Shown here: piece by piece, positions 7,062 through 14,406 of the stretch | How the letters are laid out: each line of letters begins with the position of its first letter | Numbering within the stretch: position 1 is the stretch's first letter | Origin: a virus | Reading direction: 5' to 3' (one strand) | DNA: 64,000 nucleotides | IMG/VR virus record: IMGVR_UViG_3300042484_000849 | Location: 1 to 64,000 of that record | The notes under the pieces: model-generated | The model's input: the letters and a program-made list of their open reading frames with translations, nothing else | The model's database searches: none | What the model was told of the DNA's origin: nothing | Translations under genes and position numbers: made by a program

Positions 7062-7986
7062 TGGCTTCTGTATTTAATAGTGTTTTTATGGTATTACCCC
7101 ATTTAATAAATGGAGTAGTGGGTCTTAGTTGTTTAATTAACTCTATTTTATAATTCATTAGATTAAATGAGTTTATTTTATGATGTTCCCATCCATAACT
7201 TCTTAATCTGGGTTCTAATTCAGGATACATTGTTTGATACATGCGTGATTTAAAGTTAGATACAGATTCACCACTTACATGATTATCCAAATGTATCTGT
7301 ACTAGTTTACACGTAGATTCTAAACTGTATCCAATCATATTACCAATTCCGTGTATACCGTTATCTTTCATAAACCGTTCATAACTAGAAAACTCTAATC
7401 TTGAGGGTGATAAAACTTTGTCTTCCTTTTGAGCGTGTACCCAAGGCCAATCCCCACCGATAATTGGGAAATAACTACATTGCTCAAGTAACCATAAATG
7501 TGTTGCTACATGAGGTTCTATGATATAATAAGGTGACAAATATGATAGATGATTCCCGTTCTGAAAAAATTTATCTGCATCCAATTCAATCAATTTATGA
7601 GTTATATCATTTTCTCTACAAAACTTTTCTGCATAATACAAATCATGGGTATTAATGATTAACCCTTCTATTTTAATAACTAACGTTATTGCTATTATTG
7701 GTATACTGTTTTTAACACAGGATAATAATACCAATTCACTATCCAATCCACCACTATATAATATCTCTACATATTTGGTTTGTCTATTTGTTAAATGTTC
7801 ATTGAATATGTCAGTAATATTACGATTAGGTTCAAATGGAACATCCAATAATTCTGTGGTGAATTTATGAGAATTTCCCCCTAATTCTAGGGTACATTTC
7901 TTAAAATCATTTAATCCAACATTCCACTCAATAATATTTCCCATGACAATATTTAGTGGATAAAAAAAGTCGCTAAATAATAGCAT
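7039..7986 (-). CDS. PP-loop ATP pyrophosphatase, asparagine synthetase/QueC-like
   Basis: A 315-residue protein with the PP-loop SGGLDS at 78-83 in EILYSGGLDSELVLLS, the adenylating motif of asparagine synthetases, QueC and tRNA thiolation enzymes. Downstream IIGGDWPWV could form the second substrate loop. It has no N-terminal glutaminase domain (no Cys2). The start could be M1 at 7986 or M15 at 7944; neither has a clear ribosome site. Paired with the methyltransferase-like gene, it may adenylate a carboxylate or a nucleobase. Substrate not predictable. Confidence 0.65.
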   Translation of the reverse strand: MLLFSDFFYPLNIVMGNIIEWNVGLNDFKKCTLELGGNSHKFTTELLDVPFEPNRNITDIFNEHLTNRQTKYVEILYSGGLDSELVLLSCVKNSIPIIAITLVIKIEGLIINTHDLYYAEKFCRENDITHKLIELDADKFFQNGNHLSYLSPYYIIEPHVATHLWLLEQCSYFPIIGGDWPWVHAQKEDKVLSPSRLEFSSYERFMKDNGIHGIGNMIGYSLESTCKLVQIHLDNHVSGESVSNFKSRMYQTMYPELEPRLRSYGWEHHKINSFNLMNYKIELIKQLRPTTPFIKWGNTIKTLLNTEANENDKFK

Positions 7987-8032
7987 ATTTTAAATTTATG
8001 CTAAATACGAATAACACTACCCTGAGGCTAAA

Positions 8033-8533
8033 ATGCTACATTTCATCAAAGATATCACACACAAACTATTAGAATTTATTAAAGACGACCCAGTAAGACC
8101 TGAAATATCAGCCGATTTTCGTGTTAGTAATGGTAGATTAGTTGCCGCATTAACTGATGAATCAGCAGATAATCCGGATGCTATGGTATGTGTTAGTTTC
8201 CATGATTTTATTCCAGAAAATGTAAAAGATTTAGATAATACTACACAAGTACCAACAACCGCAGTATTCTATACTATATGGAGTTATAAAGCCGGTAAAG
8301 GTGCTGAATTATTATATAGGGCAGTTAAGGGAATTCAGGAACAATATCCAAGTGTTACTAGATTTGTAACATTAAGTCCTAAAACTAATATGGCTAGGAG
8401 ATTTCATTTACGTAATGGAGCTATTGTTTTTAGAGAGAATATAGAAACAATTAATTATGAATATACACCGATAGTAAATACAGATAATAACTCGGAGAAT
8501 AATAATGAGCAAAGAGAATCTATTAATAGTTAA
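8033..8533 (+). CDS. GNAT-like acetyltransferase
   Basis: A 166-residue protein. The TTAVFYTIWSYKAGKGAELLYRAVKGIQ segment (about 80-107, a beta bulge, a Lys/Gly loop and a helix) and RFVTLSPKTNMARRFHLRNGA resemble the acetyl-CoA loop and the N-x-A-x-x-F element of GNAT proteins common in T4-like phages. The acceptor is unknown. GAGG precedes the ATG, and CTAAATAC lies 25 nt upstream (8001-8008). The C-terminal 10 codons overlap the next gene. Confidence 0.6.
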   Translation: MLHFIKDITHKLLEFIKDDPVRPEISADFRVSNGRLVAALTDESADNPDAMVCVSFHDFIPENVKDLDNTTQVPTTAVFYTIWSYKAGKGAELLYRAVKGIQEQYPSVTRFVTLSPKTNMARRFHLRNGAIVFRENIETINYEYTPIVNTDNNSENNNEQRESINS

Positions 8534-8798
8534 AGAAGTAGAAGATGAAGATCCGGAAATGTGGCAATTTGAACATAGTGCCATTATCGCATCAGAATTC
8601 ATTAATGATGTTTTATTAAATCAATTAGATAAATTTGAACTTGATAATGACGATGATACTTATATATATGGTATAGCTAGTCATGGATTATTTATTTCAT
8701 TAATATCCCGTTTAGGTGAAATGGGATATACAGAAAAAGAATTACGCAAAGAAATTAAGACTTGGCTTAATACAAGTGTAGGGCAAGTAATTCACTAA
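8505..8798 (+). CDS. Acidic orphan protein
   Basis: A 97-residue acidic protein (DELDNDDDTYIYGI in the middle) with helical ends. It starts 29 nt inside the preceding gene, with GGAG (8494-8497) 7 nt before the ATG, so it is translationally coupled to the GNAT-like gene. Not recognised. Confidence 0.65.
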   Translation: MSKENLLIVKEVEDEDPEMWQFEHSAIIASEFINDVLLNQLDKFELDNDDDTYIYGIASHGLFISLISRLGEMGYTEKELRKEIKTWLNTSVGQVIH

Positions 8799-8862
8799 TA
8801 CTTAAGTATTACATTTTTTACAAACAAAAGTACTCATTTAGCCCCCTCAGGGGCTTCAAAAT

Positions 8863-8909
8863 CGCTAGAATACTCAGGTATACACTCTGATACACTTCTA
8901 GCGGTTTTT
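8863..8909 (+). terminator. Probable terminator with long loop
   Basis: CGCTAGAA (8863-8870) pairs with TTCTAGCG (8896-8903), followed by GTTTTTA. A second hairpin AGCCCC/GGGGCT lies at 8840-8855. Both precede the promoter at 8918. Confidence 0.55.
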
Positions 8910-8917
8910 ACCAATAT

Positions 8918-8946
8918 TTGACAATAAATGGGCTTTGATGTATAAT
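8918..8946 (+). promoter_or_regulatory. Cassette promoter, leaderless
   Basis: TTGACA, 17-bp spacer, TATAAT; the -35 is extended as TTGACAATAAATGG. The ATG of the next gene is only 6 nt beyond TATAAT. Confidence 0.85.
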
Positions 8947-8952
8947 TCATCT

Positions 8953-9291
8953 ATGAACTCAAAAATCGCCCGTAAACGTAGAACAGATCGCAATCAAGTG
9001 ATATACTATATACAAGATACTGTAACACTTGAGTACTACATTGGTTTAACTGCATTGTCATATAAAGGCAATGTGTTTTTGACATTACGCCGTCGTATGC
9101 AAAAACATATGCAACGGGCCATGACTGAGAACAAAACTTGGGGTTTGTCACGTGCCTTGCGTGAGCGTGGTGCTGAACGTTTTGTATTTGGTAAGTTGGA
9201 AGTGATTCGTGGTAAGCGTCCTGCTCATGCACATGAGACAGAATTGATTAACACATTGCAACCAGCATTGAACACATTTGGAGTAAAATAA
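8953..9291 (+). CDS. GIY-YIG family endonuclease-like protein
   Basis: A 112-residue single-domain protein. VIYYIQDTVTLEYYIGLTA carries the two-strand GIY-YIG signature (here YYI...YYIGLT), followed by LTLRRRMQKHM with the helix arginine and HAHETELINTLQP with the catalytic Glu. These nucleases make single-strand nicks in homing or repair. The upstream in-frame ATG lies within the promoter, so ATG 8953 is chosen; that ATG is at the predicted transcription start, making the mRNA leaderless. A TAATG overlap joins it to the next gene. Confidence 0.75.
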   Translation: MNSKIARKRRTDRNQVIYYIQDTVTLEYYIGLTALSYKGNVFLTLRRRMQKHMQRAMTENKTWGLSRALRERGAERFVFGKLEVIRGKRPAHAHETELINTLQPALNTFGVK

Positions 9292-9473
9292 TGAATGAAC
9301 GAATTAAAGAACTGGCCGAACAGGTCTATGGTACACAAGCAACCGACCAAGAACAAAAGTTCGCCGAATTGATTGTTAAGGAATGTATGAATGTATTAGA
9401 TCCAGGTGGTCATCAATTGATAGCACGTTTTCACACAAGACAATGGTTGTCAGAACATTTTGGAGTAAAGTAA
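9291..9473 (+). CDS. Small paralogue family protein (KFAELIVKEC type)
   Basis: A 60-residue protein: MNERIKELAEQVYG, then KFAELIVKECMNVL, ending LSEHFGVK. At least six genes in the window share a KFA-x-L(I/V)(V/I)-x-x-C core, most with a HFG(V/I) end (9473, 10245, 53588, 53811, 61136). I recall such proteins as common uncharacterised phage genes. One helix pair is likely. The ATG overlaps the GIY-YIG stop (TAATG). Confidence 0.7.
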   Translation: MNERIKELAEQVYGTQATDQEQKFAELIVKECMNVLDPGGHQLIARFHTRQWLSEHFGVK

Positions 9474-9685
9474 TGAATCAAAAAATTCAAGATTTGATGT
9501 ATCATTCAGGACTAACTGCACAAGGATGCTGGGATGAAATGGATGAGTATGATAAACAGGTTATTGAAAAGTTTGCCGAATTGATTGTTAAGGAATGTGT
9601 AACAATTATGACTGATGCCAGTGATTCCAAATTGCGTCTTAGTGATGCTATTTGGAATACAAAGATACATTTTGGAGTAGAATGA
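9473..9685 (+). CDS. Small paralogue family protein (KFAELIVKEC type)
   Basis: A 70-residue protein sharing KFAELIVKEC and the HFGVE end with its upstream neighbour. The true ATG (9473) overlaps the upstream TAA; a longer frame beginning at 9383 is rejected because it runs inside the previous gene. Function unknown. Confidence 0.7.
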   Translation: MNQKIQDLMYHSGLTAQGCWDEMDEYDKQVIEKFAELIVKECVTIMTDASDSKLRLSDAIWNTKIHFGVE

Positions 9686-9909
9686 AAGTAAACGATATAT
9701 TGCAATGGATTGGGGCAGTATTCATTATTGTTGGCCATATATGTAATGCAATTGGACCTGATGCACATCCCTACAACATTGTAGCATTTACATTAGGTAC
9801 AATTATGTTTTTGACATGGACGATACGTGTAAAGAACAATCCGCAATTAGTAGTGAACGTGGTAGCAATAGTTACTTGTTTAATTGGATTAGTAAACGCT
9901 TGGAGATAA
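9682..9909 (+). CDS. Small membrane protein
   Basis: A 75-residue protein with three short hydrophobic segments (about 8-24, 32-48, 56-72) and few charges, probably inner-membrane. It starts in an ATGA overlap (9682) with the preceding gene. Family not recognised. Confidence 0.65.
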   Translation: MKVNDILQWIGAVFIIVGHICNAIGPDAHPYNIVAFTLGTIMFLTWTIRVKNNPQLVVNVVAIVTCLIGLVNAWR

Positions 9910-9910
9910 A

Positions 9911-10219
9911 ATGAACAAATTGGTTAGAGATGGAATGGTTGCTGTATTATACAGCCCGGGATTTGGTGCAGGATGGTCCACTTGGAACCCTACAATGCCT
10001 GAACTTATTTTTGAACCTGCCATAGCACAATTTGTATTGGACGAAAAATTTGATGAACTACGAACATATGTGGCATTGAAGTATCCTGAAATATACGATG
10101 GTGGTCTGATGGACTTAGAAGTTGCTTGGGTACCTGAAGGCATTGAGTTTAAAATCAATGAGTATGATGGAGCCGAATCGGTTGAAGCAAAAGAAGATAT
10201 AGATTGGTTTACGGCATAA
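9911..10219 (+). CDS. Conserved small phage protein
   Basis: A 102-residue acidic protein with the N-terminal signature VAVLYSPGFGAGWSTWN, which I recall from many unrelated phages as an uncharacterised family. The start lies 2 nt after the previous stop. The C-terminal half is Glu/Asp-rich. Function unknown. Confidence 0.7.
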   Translation: MNKLVRDGMVAVLYSPGFGAGWSTWNPTMPELIFEPAIAQFVLDEKFDELRTYVALKYPEIYDGGLMDLEVAWVPEGIEFKINEYDGAESVEAKEDIDWFTA

Positions 10220-10244
10220 GTAATGTATTATTGAGGACTGATTA

Positions 10245-10481
10245 ATGAATAAAAAGATTAAAGACCTTGCCAAAGAGGCCGGCTTTGTTACTTGGGCTAA
10301 TGAACCACATGGTCCGGGTAAAGGTAATATTGATTGGTCTAGTTCCTATGATAAAGAACTAGACAAGTTTTATGAATTGGTAGTGCGTGAATGTGCCAAA
10401 GAAGTTAAAGATGTATATAAGCAAGGTGGCGGTACTTATGCTGAAACTATTTTGAAAAAAATGAATGTTAAAATCAAATGA
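10245..10481 (+). CDS. Small paralogue family protein
   Basis: A 78-residue protein: MNKKIKDLAKEAGF, then DKFYELVVRECAKEV, a diverged copy of the KFAELIVKEC core. It ends KKMNVKIK and lacks the HFGV end. GAGGACTG precedes the ATG. Function unknown. Confidence 0.65.
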   Translation: MNKKIKDLAKEAGFVTWANEPHGPGKGNIDWSSSYDKELDKFYELVVRECAKEVKDVYKQGGGTYAETILKKMNVKIK

Positions 10482-10600
10482 TACTTTATATAACTAATAA
10501 AGCTCGTACGGTCTTTTTACCCTACGAAGAAGGTATGATTGAATGGTTACAAGAAAAGTATCCCTTCAGTCAATATAGAATAGAAAAATATGAAAAGTAA
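10478..10600 (+). CDS. Small orphan protein
   Basis: A 40-residue protein, MILYITNKARTVFL..., ending QYRIEKYEK. It starts in an ATGA overlap with the preceding gene and overlaps the next by 11 nt. Its place in a continuous coupled chain supports it being real. Confidence 0.55.
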   Translation: MILYITNKARTVFLPYEEGMIEWLQEKYPFSQYRIEKYEK

Positions 10601-10787
10601 AGAAGAAATCATAACTGAGATGTGCTATGCATATAGACAGGATTATGATTTAAATAAAGATCCAAATAGTCCATCATGGTGTGCAGGAATGACACCAGAA
10701 GAACGTAAGGGATTGTATAACACCATGCTTCAAATTTATGAGAATAATATTGAACCATTACTTAAACAAAACGGAGAAAAGAAATGA
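10590..10787 (+). CDS. Small orphan protein
   Basis: A 65-residue polar protein (MKSKEEIITEMCYAYRQ) with a PSWCAGMTPEERKGLY middle. It is coupled to both neighbours by short overlaps. Not recognised. Confidence 0.6.
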   Translation: MKSKEEIITEMCYAYRQDYDLNKDPNSPSWCAGMTPEERKGLYNTMLQIYENNIEPLLKQNGEKK

Positions 10788-10948
10788 CAGAAGATAACAG
10801 AGTTGAAATTGAATTGAACTTAGATGAACATGAAATCTATCAGTTAGCTATGCAAGCACACAAACGTGATATCACACTAAATAAGATGATAGAGAGTATT
10901 CTACAAGAGGTTATTGACAAACATAAAGTCAACGGAACACTTGAGTAA
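10784..10948 (+). CDS. Ribbon-helix-helix-like small protein
   Basis: A 54-residue protein: an acidic strand (NRVEIELNLDEHE), then two helices (IYQLAMQAHKRD, TLNKMIESILQEVIDKH). This strand-helix-helix layout matches Arc/CopG-type dimers, though the strand lacks the usual basic DNA-contact residues. It starts in an ATGA overlap. Confidence 0.5.
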   Translation: MTEDNRVEIELNLDEHEIYQLAMQAHKRDITLNKMIESILQEVIDKHKVNGTLE

Positions 10949-10975
10949 AACGTTATATAAGTATAGGAGATAGTT

Positions 10976-11272
10976 ATGAAAAAAATTCTAGTAGCATTAT
11001 CGCTTTTAGCATTGACTGGTACAGCAATGGCACAACATCACGGGCATGGTTTCCGCCATCATGGCCATCATCGTGGTCCAAGTATGGGTTGGTGGGTAGC
11101 CCCTGTAGTAGTAGGAGCAATTAGTTATGAATTGGGCCGTCAACAAGTTATTGTTCAACAACAACCGATAATTGTTCAGCAACAAACTGTACAAGCACAA
11201 ACATGTACAGATTGGAAAGAAGTTCACACATCTGATGGTAAAATATACAGAGAACGAACTTGCACCCAGTGA
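10976..11272 (+). CDS. Exported His-rich protein
   Basis: A 98-residue protein with a clear Sec signal (MKKILVALSLLALTGTAMA, cut before Q). Next comes a His/Gly/Arg-rich region (about 21-35, ten His), a hydrophobic Trp/Val/Gly stretch, a Gln/Val repeat (VIVQQQPIIVQQQTVQ) and two Cys in the tail. The periplasm is the likely location; metal binding through the His cluster is inferred. AGGAGA precedes the ATG. Confidence 0.7.
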   Translation: MKKILVALSLLALTGTAMAQHHGHGFRHHGHHRGPSMGWWVAPVVVGAISYELGRQQVIVQQQPIIVQQQTVQAQTCTDWKEVHTSDGKIYRERTCTQ

Positions 11273-11282
11273 CCAAAATGTC

Positions 11283-11311
11283 TTGTATGATAGCGTTCAC
11301 CGTGCTATAAT
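11283..11311 (+). promoter_or_regulatory. Sigma70-type promoter, leaderless
   Basis: TTGTAT, 17-bp spacer, TATAAT. The next ATG (11318) is 6 nt beyond the -10. Confidence 0.7.
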
Positions 11312-11317
11312 AGATAC

Positions 11318-11605
11318 ATGAACGATATTTTTTATGGAATTTTTAATTGGATCAAAGATGATTACCGTACTCATCCTTTTAGGTTTGGCATTGAGTTGCT
11401 TGCTTGGGGCATTTCAATTGGCTGTTCGATTACCATGGCTTTCACAGTCCCCAATCCGCCTTTACTTGCTTTGTACCCTATTTGGATCATCGGCTGTGGT
11501 CTCTATGCTTGGGCTAGTTTTACTAGGAAATCTTTTGGGATGTTGGCTAACTACTTGCTACTTGTAACAATTGATAGTGTAGGATTAATAAGGATGTTAA
11601 CGTGA
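11318..11605 (+). CDS. Conserved phage membrane protein
   Basis: A 95-residue protein with three hydrophobic segments (about 22-43, 47-67, 73-92) and the signature MAFTVPNPPLL. I recall this as a widespread uncharacterised phage membrane protein. The ATG coincides with the predicted transcription start of the promoter at 11283-11311, so the mRNA should be leaderless. Overlaps the next gene by 4 nt. Confidence 0.7.
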   Translation: MNDIFYGIFNWIKDDYRTHPFRFGIELLAWGISIGCSITMAFTVPNPPLLALYPIWIIGCGLYAWASFTRKSFGMLANYLLLVTIDSVGLIRMLT

Positions 11606-11979
11606 TAAACAAATTAGAACAATATAAAAAATACTTTGCCTTTACAGGTACTAGTACTCGTAGCGAATATTGGGGTGTATATTTAATTAGTTGGGTCCTA
11701 CTAGGTCTTACTAGTTCATTGGCTTTCATGATATTTGTACTAAGTTTACCCTTCACTATTGTAGTAATAGGACTACTTGGATGGATTATTTCATTAGCAA
11801 TATTATGTGTAGGTAGTGTATTATCATGTTGGTTATGGATTGCAACTACAATTAGGCGTTGTAATGATGCCGGAATCAATCCTTGGTTTGCTATTACTGT
11901 ACTGTTACCCCCACCTTTTGGCACTGTCCCCGTCGTTGTATTTGGGTGCTTGAACCAGGATACAACTGCCAAAAGTTGA
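11602..11979 (+). CDS. DUF805-like membrane protein
   Basis: A 125-residue membrane protein. YFAFTGTSTRSEYW at the N-terminus and ATTIRRCNDAGINPWFAIT near the end match the DUF805 pattern (F-x-G-R-x-x-R-x-E-(Y/F)-W; RRLHDxGxSGW), with about three membrane segments between. The role of DUF805 proteins is unknown. Its stop TGA lies inside the -35 box of the next promoter. Confidence 0.75.
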   Translation: MINKLEQYKKYFAFTGTSTRSEYWGVYLISWVLLGLTSSLAFMIFVLSLPFTIVVIGLLGWIISLAILCVGSVLSCWLWIATTIRRCNDAGINPWFAITVLLPPPFGTVPVVVFGCLNQDTTAKS

Positions 11980-12005
11980 CATAAATACGTTTCCTATGCT
12001 ATAAT
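11976..12005 (+). promoter_or_regulatory. Sigma70-type promoter, leaderless
   Basis: TTGACA, 18-bp spacer, TATAAT. ATG 12013 follows 7 nt beyond the -10. The upstream gene's TGA (11977-11979) is part of TTGACA. Confidence 0.75.
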
Positions 12006-12012
12006 ACGTATT

Positions 12013-12171
12013 ATGAAACGAAAAATCTTATCATTCACTATTGAACAGCCCAAACATCGGGCTCATAAAGTGTTGTTTTCTAGCAACACTCCGTTCAAAC
12101 CTAAGGTCGTATTATCCAAAAAAGGTATGTACGTTCGTAAACCCAAGCATCCAAACAGCACCGAAATTTGA
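12013..12171 (+). CDS. Small basic orphan protein, leaderless
   Basis: A 52-residue, strongly basic protein (MKRKILSFTIEQPKHRAHK..., KKGMYVRKPKHPN). Transcription is predicted to start at its ATG, with no room for a ribosome site. Its TGA lies in the -35 box of the next promoter. Charge suggests nucleic-acid binding; not recognised. Confidence 0.6.
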   Translation: MKRKILSFTIEQPKHRAHKVLFSSNTPFKPKVVLSKKGMYVRKPKHPNSTEI

Positions 12172-12196
12172 CAATAAATCGTTTCGGTGTTACAAT
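12168..12196 (+). promoter_or_regulatory. Cassette promoter
   Basis: TTGACA, 17 bp, TACAAT, with the AATAAAT extension after the -35. Confidence 0.8.
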
Positions 12197-12228
12197 ACTT
12201 ATATTGAAACTTAGAAAGGAAACTCAAT

Positions 12229-12468
12229 ATGTCAGAAAAAACTGAAGCAGTCGCACAGACCGCAAAAGAATTGGCACTCGCCGCAATCGCCGGATCCGCA
12301 ACTATCTATTTGCTTACACTCATTCCAGTGTCAGCAGTACCTTACATTGGAATTACATTCTGTATTGCTATGTTGGCTTATGTGATGTACACCATCAATC
12401 TTGGCCGTATCCAGTATCGCAAGCATCTGGAAGACATGGAAAATTCAATTAAAAACATCAAACAATAA
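12229..12468 (+). CDS. Small membrane protein
   Basis: A 79-residue protein: a polar, Ala/Glu-rich N-terminal helix, two membrane segments (about 17-33 and 36-56), then a charged, helical tail (YRKHLEDMENSIKNIKQ). AAAGGAAA lies before the ATG, behind its own promoter. Probable early inner-membrane protein; not recognised. Confidence 0.65.
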   Translation: MSEKTEAVAQTAKELALAAIAGSATIYLLTLIPVSAVPYIGITFCIAMLAYVMYTINLGRIQYRKHLEDMENSIKNIKQ

Positions 12469-12472
12469 AAAC

Positions 12473-12501
12473 TTGACAATAAATGGTTTTGGGTCTATAA
12501 T
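12473..12501 (+). promoter_or_regulatory. Cassette promoter
   Basis: TTGACAATAAATGG with TATAAT 17 bp after TTGACA; then the leader TCTTATTCAGTCAAAAGGAG, nearly the same as that at 37916. Confidence 0.9.
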
Positions 12502-12530
12502 AGAGTCTTATTCAGTCAAAAGGAGTTCTT

Positions 12531-12818
12531 ATGAACATCAAGCAAATTAATACTGCTATCATGCAGGGTGATCTTACTAATGAAGAATTGAACAGCATTA
12601 ATGATGCTATTCGTTTTGCCCGTGCCCAACTAGTGGTACGAAACAAATCGGCATTGACAATAGGATCCAATGTGAAATTTACTAGTTCAACCCGTGGTAC
12701 AATCTCTGGTGTTGTAAAGAAAATCAATCGTAAGTTTATTATTGTTGATTCCTCAAAGCCAGGTTCATTCATTAATAGTGTTTGGAGAGTGCCCGCTAAC
12801 ATGTTGGAGGTTGTATGA
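12531..12818 (+). CDS. Conserved small phage protein with SH3-like centre
   Basis: A 95-residue protein. The N-terminus is helical (MNIKQINTAIMQGDLTNEEL); the middle (IGSNVKFTSSTRGTISGVVKKI) resembles a small beta-barrel of KOW/SH3 type, followed by WRVPANMLEVV. I recall this arrangement from many phage genomes. AAAGGAG precedes the ATG. Function unknown; nucleic-acid or ribosome contact is speculative. Confidence 0.65.
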   Translation: MNIKQINTAIMQGDLTNEELNSINDAIRFARAQLVVRNKSALTIGSNVKFTSSTRGTISGVVKKINRKFIIVDSSKPGSFINSVWRVPANMLEVV

Positions 12819-12988
12819 GTTATTTTGTAGGAATTGTGATTGTCATTGCCCTCGTAGCAATTGGCCCGTTATTGACTATTTGGTCATTGAATGTGTTGTT
12901 CCCAATCTTAGCTATTAAGTACTCATTAGAGTCCTGGTTAGCTATAGTGATTTTGGGTGGTTTATTTAATATTAGGAAAGCAAAATGA
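12815..12988 (+). CDS. Small conserved membrane protein
   Basis: A 57-residue protein, almost entirely hydrophobic with two membrane helices, containing GPLLTIWSLNVLFPIL, a pattern I recall from many phages. Coupled to both neighbours by ATGA overlaps. Confidence 0.65.
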   Translation: MSYFVGIVIVIALVAIGPLLTIWSLNVLFPILAIKYSLESWLAIVILGGLFNIRKAK

Positions 12989-13146
12989 GTGATTTAGAAA
13001 TTGATATCATGGAAATGTTGGAGAAAGGTACACATCCTGCTACCATCTCCGCTGTACTAGATGTGCCTGTAACTTGGGTCTATGACGTGTCCGATTCCGT
13101 TAAGAATAGGGAAGTGTTTAGCCCGTTCAAAACAGTAAACTCCTAA
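12985..13146 (+). CDS. Small helix-turn-helix-like protein
   Basis: A 53-residue protein. The segment MLEKGTHPATISAVLDVPVTWVYDVSD reads like a short helix-turn-helix (helix, turn at DVPV, recognition helix). It starts in an ATGA overlap. Possibly a small regulator; DNA binding is inferred. Confidence 0.5.
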   Translation: MSDLEIDIMEMLEKGTHPATISAVLDVPVTWVYDVSDSVKNREVFSPFKTVNS

Positions 13147-13148
13147 AT

Positions 13149-13177
13149 TTGACAATAAATGGTCTTTCTGCTACAAT
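13149..13177 (+). promoter_or_regulatory. Cassette promoter
   Basis: TTGACAATAAATGG, TACAAT after a 17-bp spacer, then leader CTTAGACAGTTAAATAAAGG. Confidence 0.9.
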
Positions 13178-13209
13178 AGATACTTAGACAGTTAAATAAA
13201 GGACTAGAA

Positions 13210-13341
13210 ATGTACAAAGCAAATGGCTATTTATTTCGTAATGTAGAAGCACTAGGTGAGTACTTAAAGATTCATTCTGGCAAAAATATTGTTGTCACCT
13301 ACGTCACTGAGTATTTTCTCGGTGACCCAATGGAACAATAA
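13210..13341 (+). CDS. Small orphan protein
   Basis: A 43-residue protein (MYKANGYLFRNVEALGEYL...). AAAGGA lies before ATG, behind a consensus cassette promoter. A dedicated promoter supports it being real. Not recognised. Confidence 0.6.
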   Translation: MYKANGYLFRNVEALGEYLKIHSGKNIVVTYVTEYFLGDPMEQ

Positions 13342-13342
13342 T

Positions 13343-13371
13343 TTGACATTAAATGGATTTGGTGCTATAAT
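13343..13371 (+). promoter_or_regulatory. Cassette promoter
   Basis: TTGACATTAAATGG, TATAAT after 17 bp, then leader AATCTTAAACAGTAAAGAAA. Confidence 0.9.
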
Positions 13372-13403
13372 AGAATCTTAAACAGTAAAGAAAAGGAAAC
13401 AAA

Positions 13404-13820
13404 ATGGCTTACATGAATCAGGAACGCAAACAAAAAATTGCTCAAGCACTCAAGCCAATCTTGGCTAAGTACAAGGTTAAGGGCTCACTGAGTGTCCGTA
13501 ATCACATGACCATTTCGTTGACCCTCAAATCGGGTGTTATTGACTTTATTGGAAATAGCAACAAGGTCTGTGGCAATGATTTTTATCAGGTACAACGAGG
13601 TTTCAAACCCAACACAAATGGTTACGATCAGGTAAATCAATATTGGTTTCAGGATCACTACGATGGTGTTGCTAAGGAATTCTTAACCGAGGCTTTTGTA
13701 GCATTAAAAGCGGCCGATTGGTTTGACGAATCAGACGCAATGACAGACTATTTTAATACAGCATACTATGTTGACGTTAATATTGGTAAATGGAATAAAT
13801 CTTACATTTTGGAGAAATAA
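13404..13820 (+). CDS. Conserved phage/plasmid protein of unknown function
   Basis: A 138-residue protein. The N-terminus (MNQERKQKIAQALKPILAKY) and VKGSLSVRNHMTISLTLKSG, with the late YYVDVNIGKWNKSY, match a family I recall from many phages and plasmids, usually unannotated. It has its own cassette promoter and AAAGGAAA site. Likely early and cytosolic; function unknown. Confidence 0.75.
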   Translation: MAYMNQERKQKIAQALKPILAKYKVKGSLSVRNHMTISLTLKSGVIDFIGNSNKVCGNDFYQVQRGFKPNTNGYDQVNQYWFQDHYDGVAKEFLTEAFVALKAADWFDESDAMTDYFNTAYYVDVNIGKWNKSYILEK

Positions 13821-13823
13821 ATT

Positions 13824-14297
13824 ATGGTTAAAATTAAAATGAAACCAATCAAGGGTTTTAAAGACTATCATATCACAGAAACCGGAGAACTGTATTCTAC
13901 TAAGCGAGGAGCACCTACCAAGCTTAAGCCGAATGTCTTTCAGGGATATGAACGGGTTAAACTGTCATCAGTTGAGGGTGGTATTCATAATACTACTATT
14001 CATCGGCTAGTGGCAGAAACATATTTGAGAAAGCCTAAAAATAAAAATATTGTCAATCATATTGATGGTGTTAAGAACAACAACAATGTCTCTAATTTAG
14101 AATGGACTGACCATCGTGGCAATATGAAGCACTATGGTGAGAAACTAGAAAAGGGATATCGTGCTAAACGAGGCAAGGTTAAACAGGACCTTGAAAAAGC
14201 CAAGCAAACTATTCTGAATTTGGCTTATGACTTGTATTCTAAAACACAAACTCCTGAGGAGTTTGTAAAGTTGTATGGTGCTACCCACAACTTGTAA
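13824..14297 (+). CDS. HNH homing endonuclease with NUMOD4-like domain
   Basis: A 157-residue protein. The N-terminal KPIKGFKDYHITETGELYS fits NUMOD4; the HNH core follows as HRLVAETYL, KNIVNHIDGVKNNNNVSNLEW, with the His of VNHIDG, the Asn of NNVSNLEW and the conserved Trp. It lies 4 nt after the preceding gene and shares its promoter, so it looks like a free-standing homing gene inserted into this array. No intron or intein was seen beside it. Confidence 0.85.
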   Translation: MVKIKMKPIKGFKDYHITETGELYSTKRGAPTKLKPNVFQGYERVKLSSVEGGIHNTTIHRLVAETYLRKPKNKNIVNHIDGVKNNNNVSNLEWTDHRGNMKHYGEKLEKGYRAKRGKVKQDLEKAKQTILNLAYDLYSKTQTPEEFVKLYGATHNL

Positions 14298-14317
14298 AAT
14301 AATGGGTAACACAATGG

Positions 14318-14346
14318 TTGACAATAAATGGCTATTGTGTTATCAT
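14318..14346 (+). promoter_or_regulatory. Cassette promoter, diverged
   Basis: TTGACAATAAATGG, 17 bp, TATCAT. The leader of about 55 nt differs from the other cassettes and contains AAAGGAAA before ATG 14407. Confidence 0.75.
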
Positions 14347-14406
14347 TATAACAGTGCTGAGTGATATCAGTACATTTTTAACTTAGCTTTTAATTAAAGG
14401 AAACAT

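Noticed and set aside
8840-8855. AGCCCC/GGGGCT hairpin as a terminator
   Set aside because: No T-run follows; the hairpin with TTTTTA at 8863-8909 is the better candidate.
13824-14297. HNH gene as evidence for an intron or intein
   Set aside because: Both flanking genes are intact and unrelated; it appears free-standing.
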